Part shown: positions 16,643-25,700 of the stretch, one piece after another
Position numbering within the stretch: the stretch's first letter is position 1
How the letters are laid out: the number at the start of each line of letters is the position of its first letter
NCBI GenBank assembly: GCA_944384445.1
Contig: CALWTL010000005.1
Location: forward strand, 1 to 59,830
Reading direction: 5' to 3'
Origin: an uncultured Clostridia bacterium
GTDB lineage: Bacteria; Bacillota; Clostridia; Christensenellales; UBA1242
DNA: 59,830 nucleotides
Made by a program: the position numbers and the translations under genes
Notes under the pieces: generated by a model
The model's database searches: none
Told to the model about the DNA's origin: nothing
Seen by the model: only the letters and a program-made list of their open reading frames with translations

Positions 16643-16670
16643 TTGACAATTAAGATGTATTTATTATAAT
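16643..16670 (+). promoter_or_regulatory. Consensus promoter placed for a leaderless mRNA
   Basis: TTGACA (16643-16648), 16-nt spacer, TATAAT (16665-16670), 6 nt to the ATG at 16677. Both boxes match consensus perfectly, and the expected +1 is the A of the start codon. Confidence 0.85.
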
Positions 16671-16676
16671 AATATT

Positions 16677-17417
16677 ATGTTAAATGTAAATTTGAATGAA
16701 GATGAAAGAAAAATTTTAATAGAAGAATTATTGAATGTGTTGACTAAAGAAAATGAACAGAAATTGCCAAATGATTTAACTGACGATGATAAGCGTTGGA
16801 TATTAAATAATTTAATGTTGATGCGTACAATGGGGTATTTAGATGCAGAATTTATAAATAAACAAGACAGACTATTGTCGTATGAAAATGCATTGTCTGG
16901 TATTGTTAAAATAAATTGTTTTAAATTTAAAAAAAATTATGTTATGACAAACATAAACATTACAAAATTAGAAGTCGATGCTTTGGTTTTGTTTTCTAAT
17001 AATATTTTTGGGAGATTAGATGCACATTTTAAATGCTTAGAAAATGAGATATTATTGAAGGCAGGTTTACAAATTAATGAAGATTTAGCATTCAAATTAA
17101 AGTCTGACAATGGAATAGTAAATTATCGACAACCGTATGTTGTAGAGGGATATAATTTGCCAGCTAAAAATATTGTTAAAGTTATTTTACCCAATTTATA
17201 TTTCAAATTTTCAGAAATAGAAAAGGACAAACTAAAAGAAAATTTAAGAAACCTTTTTGTAAAAGCAAAGGCGGACAAATGGAAATCAATGGCGGTTGAA
17301 TTAAGCGAATTTCCGCTTAATTATCCAAAAGATATATTAAAAAATATTATTATAAACGAATGTAAAAATTTAAATAAAGAATATAGGACAAAAATAAATT
17401 TAGTTTTTGCAGAATAA
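16677..17417 (+). CDS. Degenerate zinc-macrodomain-like (protein-ADP-ribose hydrolase) homologue
   Basis: 246 residues. The N-terminal 70 residues (LPNDLTDDDKRWILNNLMLM, then ...EFINKQDRLL) match the helical region that precedes the macrodomain in SirTM-linked protein-ADP-ribose hydrolases (LPxNxxxKRxLLRxLMNxRxP...). The macrodomain core follows: INITKLEVDALVLFSNN (canonical ITxLxVDAIVNAAN), FGRLDAHFKCLENEI (canonical GCFxPxHxCIDNxI), EGYNLPAKNIVKVILP and SEFPLNYPKDI. Several key positions are changed: NAAN is FSNN, the first zinc Cys is Arg, the His at its usual place is Phe and only the second Cys (C120) remains. Catalysis is therefore doubtful; ADP-ribose binding or a structural role is possible. 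No sirtuin or lipoylation partner is nearby. It is transcribed from a consensus promoter with a leaderless-type start. Confidence 0.68.
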   Translation: MLNVNLNEDERKILIEELLNVLTKENEQKLPNDLTDDDKRWILNNLMLMRTMGYLDAEFINKQDRLLSYENALSGIVKINCFKFKKNYVMTNINITKLEVDALVLFSNNIFGRLDAHFKCLENEILLKAGLQINEDLAFKLKSDNGIVNYRQPYVVEGYNLPAKNIVKVILPNLYFKFSEIEKDKLKENLRNLFVKAKADKWKSMAVELSEFPLNYPKDILKNIIINECKNLNKEYRTKINLVFAE

Positions 17418-17438
17418 AAGTTATTGAATAATATAAAA

Positions 17439-17903
17439 TTACATATATTTGAAGATTATTAAATTACTTTTTTCAAGTGCTGATATTATATCGGATAGAC
17501 TATTTAATAAAATATTTAAACAATTATTACTTAATTTTTTGTAATATTCTTTTTCTTCTTTTAAATTCCAATTTTTTATTTCTATTATGCAGGTAATAAT
17601 TTTTTTTATAAATGTAAAAATATTAAATTCATTAATTTGTTTTTTATATTCAACATCAATTTGAAATACTGCATGAAAATTGTCCATAATCTGTTCTAAT
17701 GTTTTTTTTACATTAGTAATTGATATAGTTATGTTTTTATTATATCGTTTGTCTAATCCAAAACAAAAGTGTCTACATTCTTCCAATAAAATATATATTT
17801 TATCTATGCATGTTTTTCGATTAAATGGCAAAAATTTCTCGTATTGAGATTGAATCATTTTATAATTTTCATCATTTAAAATTGGAAAGTCATCATAATT
17901 CAT
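17439..17903 (-). CDS. Conserved-looking helical protein of unknown function
   Basis: 154 residues. It opens MNYDDFPILNDENYKMIQSQ and is predicted to be almost all helix, with evenly spaced Leu/Ile and several Cys (C33, C43, C47, and later ones in ITCIIEIK and NNCLNIL). There is no signal peptide or clear membrane helix. The start is the first Met; there is no Shine-Dalgarno, and a TAAAAT at 17914-17909 sits 5 nt upstream of the ATG. It converges with the macrodomain-like gene, 21 nt apart. I do not recognise a family, but length, composition and independent location look like a real gene. Confidence 0.6.
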   Translation of the reverse strand: MNYDDFPILNDENYKMIQSQYEKFLPFNRKTCIDKIYILLEECRHFCFGLDKRYNKNITISITNVKKTLEQIMDNFHAVFQIDVEYKKQINEFNIFTFIKKIITCIIEIKNWNLKEEKEYYKKLSNNCLNILLNSLSDIISALEKSNLIIFKYM

Positions 17904-17984
17904 ATATAATTTTATGCATTAAAAAAATTAAATAGAATAAAATATATTATTATTTTTTAATTAATATTAAAATCAAAAAAATAA

Positions 17985-18033
17985 AAAAAATAGTAAAATT
18001 AAATTAAATTAATAAATTTTTCACTATTTTTTT
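17985..18033 (-). terminator. Possible terminator of cysS
   Basis: AAAAAATAGT (17985-17994) can pair with ACTATTTTTT (18023-18032) across a long AT-rich loop just past the cysS stop. Stem-loop quality is poor and the region is nearly all A/T. Confidence 0.35.
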
Positions 18034-18042
18034 ATAATATAT

Positions 18043-19428
18043 TTATTTTTTTATAATTTCATATTCATTATTTGGTTTATCTACTATTGAATATCCTAAT
18101 ATGCTGATTTCATCTCGTAATAAATCACTGGTTTTATAATCTTTATTGATTCGGGCATTTTTTCTATTTTCAGCTATTTTGATTATTTCATCTGGTATTA
18201 TAATTTTTTCATCTGAAATTTCGTTTAATTTCAATCCTAAAAACTTATCAAAATCTAAAATTAGATTATAAATATCTATGCTATCAGGATTATTTTTTAG
18301 AGCGTCCCACATAACAGAAAGTGCAAGCGGAGTATTAACGTCATCTGCAATGTATTCAGTAAACTGTTTTTTGTAATCTTCAATTTTTGATTTTTCTATT
18401 TTATTTATTCCTATTTTATGTTTTAACAATAGTCTTTTCAAATTTGCATAACTTTCTTTTGAATTATTTAAAGCTTCGAATGTAAAATTTTGAGGTTTTG
18501 AATAATGTGCTGATAAGTAGAATAGTCGAAGTTCCATTGGAGAATATCCTTTTTCTTTTAAACTTGCTAATGTATAAATAGAACCTTTTGATTTACTCAT
18601 CTTACCACCATCAAACATGAGATGTTCTAAATGAAACCATATATCTACAACATTATGACCGCATTTTGCATAATTTTGAGCTATTTCATTTTCGTGATGA
18701 ACCGTTTTATGTTCAATGCCACCACCATGTAAATCAATGTGCTCACCTAAAAATTTGTTTCCAATTGTACTACATTCTATATGCCAGCCAGGATAACCGA
18801 CACCCCATGGACTATTCCAGCGTTGTATATGGTTATCTTTTGCTACTACCCAAAGAACAAAATCCGCAGGATTTTTCTTTTCTTCGTCTATTTCAATACG
18901 TGCTCCAAATTTTTTTTCGTTTTGGTTCATTCCGCCGAGTTTGCCATAATCTTTGAATTTACTGGTGTCAAAGTATACTCCATTTTTTGTAATATAACCA
19001 TAACCATTATCTATTATGTCTTGTATAAATTTAATAATATCGTCTATTACAGATGTCGCAGGGCAAATGTGTTCTGGTGTTTCAATGTTCAAGTCTTTCA
19101 TATCGTTAAAACAAATATCCCAATAATATTTTGCAATTTCTTCAGGAGATTTGTGTTCTCGTCGTGCAGCTACTTCCATTTTGTCTTCACCTGTGTCTTC
19201 ATCACTAGTCATGTGTCCAACGTCTGTAATATTCATAGCATGGTTGATATTATATCCTAAATATTTTACGGCTCGGCGTACACAATCCATTACAAAAAAA
19301 GCTCGCATGTTTCCAATGTGTTGAAACCAATAAACTGTTGGTCCACAAAAATAATAATTAACTGTGTTGTTAATAGGTTTTACAGTTTGTTTTTGTTTTG
19401 TAAGTGAGTTAAAGATTTTTAATTCCAT
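18043..19428 (-). CDS. cysS: Cysteine--tRNA ligase
   Basis: 461 residues, normal length for the enzyme. Class I signatures: HIGN in WFQHIGNMRAFFVMD near residue 37 and KMSKSKG near 275. Zinc-site and substrate residues lie in YFCGPTVY, GYPGWHIECSTIG and HHENEIAQNYAKCG. The C-terminal helical tRNA-binding part includes NARINKDYKTSDLLRDEI. It charges tRNA-Cys with cysteine. AAGGAA is 6 nt upstream of the ATG. A consensus promoter gives a leader of only about 24 nt, too short for a T-box riboswitch. Confidence 0.98.
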   Translation of the reverse strand: MELKIFNSLTKQKQTVKPINNTVNYYFCGPTVYWFQHIGNMRAFFVMDCVRRAVKYLGYNINHAMNITDVGHMTSDEDTGEDKMEVAARREHKSPEEIAKYYWDICFNDMKDLNIETPEHICPATSVIDDIIKFIQDIIDNGYGYITKNGVYFDTSKFKDYGKLGGMNQNEKKFGARIEIDEEKKNPADFVLWVVAKDNHIQRWNSPWGVGYPGWHIECSTIGNKFLGEHIDLHGGGIEHKTVHHENEIAQNYAKCGHNVVDIWFHLEHLMFDGGKMSKSKGSIYTLASLKEKGYSPMELRLFYLSAHYSKPQNFTFEALNNSKESYANLKRLLLKHKIGINKIEKSKIEDYKKQFTEYIADDVNTPLALSVMWDALKNNPDSIDIYNLILDFDKFLGLKLNEISDEKIIIPDEIIKIAENRKNARINKDYKTSDLLRDEISILGYSIVDKPNNEYEIIKK

Positions 19429-19459
19429 TTTAATTCCTTTTTTTATAATCTTACTTGTG

Positions 19460-19488
19460 ATTATAAATTATATTTATTTGAATGTCAA
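19460..19488 (-). promoter_or_regulatory. Promoter of cysS
   Basis: Minus strand TTGACA (19488-19483), 17-nt spacer, TATAAT (19465-19460): a perfect consensus. The expected start is near 19453. Confidence 0.88.
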
Positions 19489-19721
19489 GAAATTTAATTT
19501 TGTCTATTTTAATATTTGTAAAATTGTGTTTTATATAAATTATAAATTTAAAAAAAATTTAAAAAAATAATAAAAAACATCAAAAAATAATTAAAAAAGA
19601 TAATAAAAAACTAAAAAATAAATTTTTTTTGAAATCATAATTAAAAATGTAAATAATTTTTTTAAATTTTTGCGTTATTTATATATTTATAATATTATTT
19701 ATATTTTTTTGTGATAAATAT
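19489..19721. other. AT-rich spacer between divergent cysS and giant-lipoprotein promoters
   Basis: About 230 nt of long A and T runs between the two divergent promoters. No supportable gene, RNA or protein-binding palindrome was seen; a short ORF in it is low-complexity. Confidence 0.6.
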
Positions 19722-19750
19722 TTGATAAAATGTCATTAATGTGTTAAAAT
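19722..19750 (+). promoter_or_regulatory. Promoter of the giant lipoprotein-SipW operon
   Basis: TTGATA (19722-19727), 17-nt spacer, TAAAAT (19745-19750). The start is expected near 19757, about 29 nt before the ATG at 19786, which has an AAAAGGGG Shine-Dalgarno. I see no other promoter until after 33.7 kb. Confidence 0.75.
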
Positions 19751-19785
19751 ATATTTAATTGAGAAATGACATAAAAGGGGTTAAT

Positions 19786-22700
19786 ATGTCAATACTAAAA
19801 AATAAAAAATTTTATATCTGTATTATACTCGCATGTGTAGCGTTATTTATTTTTGGTTGTAAAAATAAAACTCCAGTAGAAGACATATCTTTTCGTGAAG
19901 ATGAAATTGTGTTATTAGTAGGAGAATCTTATACTCCAAAGATTTCTGTATCGCCTAGCTATGCAACAAACTCTTCATATACTTTACTAAGTAGCAATTC
20001 ATCAATCGTAAGTGTCAATGGAGAAAAAATACTAGCTGTATCTGAAGGTAATACAACTATTAGAGTTAGATCAAATGATAATTCATTGATTGAAGATGTG
20101 ATGACGGTAATAGTGAGAAAAAATAAAACAGTTTTAGATACTCCAAGAAATTTAACTTATAATCAAAATCTGCAGACATTTACGTTTGATAATGTTATAA
20201 ATGCGACAAGTTATACTATTCGCATAAACGGACAAGAAATTAATTTAGGAAACAGTAATACATATTCGCTTGAACAATATAACATTGAGTATGGTAATGC
20301 ATTCGATACAGTTTTGTCAGTTCAAGTTAAGGCTAATGCCCCTACATATAGTCAAGCTTTTATTAATAGTGACTATACAAATGAATTATTGATTTATCAA
20401 AATAGTCCTATTAAATCTGCTAGTATTACAAATGGTATATTAAAATTCGAAAAAAATGTTAATTCAATAAACTATTCTATTTTGATAAATGGAAGCGAAT
20501 ATGTGCGTGGTAGTGATAATATTGTTGATTTAACACATGTCCCTGCGGGCTATGCAGGTAATAACGTGACAGTTGGCATCATTTCATTAGTAGATAATCA
20601 AATTAAATTAATGAATACCTCTGAAGTACAGTATTATGATTCTAAAAATTATGATATCAAGGCATCAGTACTCGGCATTGCAGAAGTGAGTATGAATATT
20701 TCAACCGTAAATTGGAATAATGTAAATAATGCTGGTTCATATTTTATCTATATTAATGATGAACATGTGGCTACAACAAATAACAATTATTTTGATTTGC
20801 GTTCTATAGATAATTTTCAGGATATAGTTAATCAAGAAGGTGGATATTTACTTCGTGTAGAACCAGAGATGAGCGAAAATAGTATAAATATTTTAAAATC
20901 AGAAGTCCGAGGAGAAGAATTAAACTTTAATAGATTTGAGACACCTAGCATCTCTACAAACAATAATTTCATTTCATGGCAGACAGTAGAATATGCTAAT
21001 TCTTATTCAATAGAGTTAATTTATGGAGAGACTGTTTTACGTACAACAACTATAGATAATTCATTTTCACTAGACAGCTATCCGTCAAATACTAACTATA
21101 CTTTAAATATATTAGTTGATGGAAACAAATATGGAGACGTAAATTATTTAGCTTCCCCAGTATCGACTGTTCAAATCTTTAAACAATCAGATGTAGAATT
21201 GGAAATAAATGATTATGTTCTTACTTTAGATGTAAAAAATGGAGATAATTATAAAATTCAATTTTACACATCTGAATCTAATTTAATTGAAGAAACTATT
21301 CAAGCTGAAAGTGAAATTCTTAACTTCGATTTATCTAATTATACTTTCTCTGCTGGAATTCATGAACTAATTGTCACCCATTTAGGAAATAATTCTTCAA
21401 TCTTTGACAGTAATGAATGTTCAATCCAATTTGTCCAATTAGAAAATATTGATAATATAGATATAAATGAAGGTGTAGCGAGTGTATTAATTAGCGAAAT
21501 TAACGAGCAAGCAAATATAAAATTTGTAATTACTGGGGACAAAGGTACTAATTTTGAAATTAATGCTAACAATTATACCTTTAACACACAAGATTCACAA
21601 ATGGAAAATTATTTACAAAGTGATGAATATACAATTTCAGTTTATGTTTATGGAGATGGGAAAAATACTTTTTCTGTAGGTGGTAAAGATGCTTTAATTT
21701 GTGCTTCAAAATCGTTTAAAGTATTAGATATCCCTTCATTAAGTTTATTAGATAAAGATGTATCTAGTTTAAATATTAGCGAAATAACTGGAGCTGAAAA
21801 ATATAATATATTTACATTTAAAAATAATCAATATTCATTGACTGATGAATTAACTCAAAACAATTATAATTTTACTCTCGATAATGGAGAAATGAGTATT
21901 AAAATTCAATCTGTTGGTGATGGATCTAGTTATTTAAATTCAGCACTTTCAAATGAAATTAAAATAATACGTCTTAGTGCTCCAACTTTAATGTATGATA
22001 ATACTACTGATATTATTTCAAAAATAGATAATAATCCTACTGAATATATTAGCAATTTTATATTTGAAGTTAATGATATTGAAAATGATTATTTATTTGA
22101 TAATAGTCCGTTTACAGATTTTGTTGTGGGTGAGAACAGTTTGTCTTTAAAAGTTATTGCTGTTGACCCTAGAGATAATGTTTATTATTTAAATTCATTT
22201 GATTATTCTCTTATAATTAATATGATTGATAACACTGCAGATATTACAATTGATGAAGATAATAAATTGGTAATAACTCCACTAAATCAAAATCAAGAAT
22301 ATAATATCAATTTAGTTATTACTATTGATGATGAAGAAATTAGTTTTGAAGGTTCTAACGGAAGACTTCTTAATGAAAACTATACATTGAATTATACTTA
22401 TTCAATAGAAAATAATGGTTATTATATTGATTTATTAAATACAAATTATACTCCGATTATAGATAAAATGATAAAAAATTTTAGCGTAAAAGTTAAATTT
22501 TTAAAATCAAGTACAGGCAATGATGATACAGCTAACAGTGCTTTCACTATTAATAAAAATATAACCGTTTTATCAAAGACAACTGCAGATAGAGATAATC
22601 AATATATAACTATAAAAAATATAGTACAAACTTATACATATGAAAATTATGCATTGTTAATTAATAACGAATATCGTTTAAATTTAGATAACTCTATAAT

Positions 22701-25700
22701 TGTTGATAGTGATAATCAACTTTTAAAAATTGACGTAAACTATATCTACGATAATACACCTATTGAATATTTGTCTGATATTAATGAAATAGCAGTTATA
22801 ACACTCAATATAAATTCAAATGTTGAAAACCCAACACTAAGTGTTATAGGGGATAGTATATTTATTGCACGCGTTGATTTGCCAGAATTAACGGCAACAA
22901 AAGACAATACACAAGATGATAATTCTGTAAAAATATCGTTTACTACTAATGATACAATATTTGAAAAAACATATGTGGTTGAAATTTATAATTTAGTTGA
23001 AGGTGAAAAAACTAATCTTGTTGAAACGCGATATTCTGATTTAGATGCGAATGAAAATATTATATCTTTTAATCTCGATAATTACAGTTTGACGGGTGAT
23101 ATTTATATTTCTTATAATATTTTGACTAACGGGGAGTATGAAGAAGAAGGTAAAACAATATTTGTATTTAATTCAAATAAGTCAAATGAATTAAAATTTA
23201 CAAAAATTGACACTGTGACAAATATAATTGTTTCTAATGGATTTATAACATTTGATGCGGTTGAAAATGCAGTAGGATATGAAATTTATAAAGAAACCCC
23301 ATCAGGATATGAAAAAATAAATACAAGTTTATTAACTAATACAAGTTATAACCTTGCTAATGAAACAGGTAATTTAAAATTATATATCAAAGCGATTTCG
23401 TCAATAGATGGTTATACTAATTCAAATCTTAGCCAACTAATTAATGTAAATAAGTTAGCCACTCCAGTATTTAGTGTTGAAAACGGAATGATTATTTTAA
23501 CTTTATCTCAAGATGCCATCACTTTATTAAATGAAGGTACTATTGATTGTACGATACATATATTAAATGGTTCAAAAGAATATTTCTTAAATATTGAAAA
23601 TGATGATATATATTTATCTGGAAACAAATTATATATTGACCCATATTTAGTTTTGAATTATGGAGTTAATTCTTTACTAAAAGAAACATTAACAATTAAT
23701 ATTAACGTTAATTATGTAGATAGTGAACAAATGATGTTCTATCTTAATTCTAATAGTATTTCAGTTGATGTTTATGGTCTGTTTGCTCCGACTAATACAA
23801 AAAAATATACTTCACAAGAAAATGAAAAGGAAATAATTGAACACATTTCTTGGATTGGAAGCTTGAATAACATTTTAGATGGTGTTGATGTAGGTTATGG
23901 ATACATTCTTAAAATTCAAGTTGGCGAAAATGTTTATTATAGTTCAGATTCAAGATTGAAATTTGCTCAATCAGAAGATGTGACTAATTTATCTAGTTAT
24001 CCTAGTGTTTTACAAGAAGTTAATGTGATTTTCCCTTATGGATATGATTTAGATGAAAACGGAATTATTTCCGAATCTGAAATTTTCTTAGCGGGTGAAT
24101 ATCATATTAGTATCAAAGCAATCCCTAAAGTTCAAAGCGGATATAATCTCTTAGCCAGTGCTTATTCTATAGATTATGTTGTATATATTATGGAAACACC
24201 GTTTTTGAATGCTAATCAAGGAAGTATAATTTGGCAAACAAACGAGCAGGCTACCGGTTATATTGTTAAAATTTATGATTCAGATTTTACTACTGAAATA
24301 GATAGAGAAGTATTGACTTCAACAGATTTTGACTTTTCTAACGAACGTTATAATTCTTATTATGGATTATATGGTATTAGTGTTCAAGCAATCAGTAGTA
24401 AAGAAAATGTTTTAAATAGTGATACGAGTACTATTATTCAAGTATATCGCATGCCAAAAGTTGATAATATTACAGTTGACGATGGTTCATTAATCATTCA
24501 TGCAAATAGATTTTTTACTGAAGCTGAAATTCAATTTGTAGATACTGAAACAAATAGAGTTGAATATTTAATATATTCTCGTGCAATGCAAGCAAGTGAA
24601 CAATTAACTGAATTGGCCATAACTCAATGGAGTGAATTACCTGAAGATAATATTGACCAACTTTATACAGTATACAAATATATTGTAGAAATAGATGATT
24701 CAGACATACTAAATGTTTTGGTAAATAGAAGCTATAAAATTAACATTAAATTAAAAGGTAATTCTAATAGAGAATTGTGCGTTATGAACTCTGCACAAAC
24801 TATTAATGTCAGTGAACTAACAGGTACAAAACTTAATACAAATGTATTTGAAGTAAGTAAGGGAGTCTTGAAATTTGATACTACTGGTGAATATGAATCA
24901 ATAGATTTAAACTACAATTTTAATAATCAAGATATTCTTGATGAAAATAGTTTTTGGAATGATACAATTGTATACAAAATAACCATTACTACACCTTCTA
25001 GTTATGAAATTTATGCAGTTGATTATTATAGATTTTTAGATGCTATATCAAATGGTAAATTGTCATCAGATGAATATGGATTAATGGATGAAAATATGTA
25101 TAATTTATATGCATACGTAAAATTCACATATACTGATGAAACAGGCACAAAATATCTATATTTTAACGTGTTCAAAGATAATAGTATCAATCTAAAAGAT
25201 TATAGCAATTTATATTATTTCCCAATTAATGTTATAGTAAAAGATGGAGAATATATTTATAGCAGTGTATCTAGTGAAAAAGAATATTCTTCAATCGATT
25301 TATCGTTAGGTGGTTCGTTTGTGTTCCGCGTTAACATATTGGGTGGAGATAGTATTATAAAGACGGATACATCTTCACAATTAATCACATCTCATTTAGC
25401 ATATTTTACTGCAAATACAAATACATCAAATACGTTTATAAGATATAGTGAAAATATTCTAACTTCATATTTAGGTCAAATCAAATTGAACAATCAGAGT
25501 CCAGTTAATGAGTCAGATATTGTAATAGATTATCCACTATATGAATTAACAATTACAAAATTGAATACAGAAGACACAGAGATTGTGTATTTATATTACA
25601 ATAGTGAAGAAGAAGCAAGACAAATTATTGACAACGAAAATGCTATATATGTGCAAGTGACTTTTGATGAATTAAATGCAATATTATTTGATTTGTCTAA

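Noticed and set aside
18666..19260. Plus-strand ORFs across cysS
   Set aside because: They are antisense to a well-conserved gene, have no Shine-Dalgarno and show biased composition typical of shadows.
19429..19460. T-box riboswitch before cysS
   Set aside because: The promoter leaves a leader of only about 24 nt, too short for a T-box.
19364..19570. 68-residue plus-strand ORF in the cysS 5' region
   Set aside because: Overlaps the cysS start and its consensus promoter; Phe/Tyr/Ile low-complexity from AT-rich DNA.
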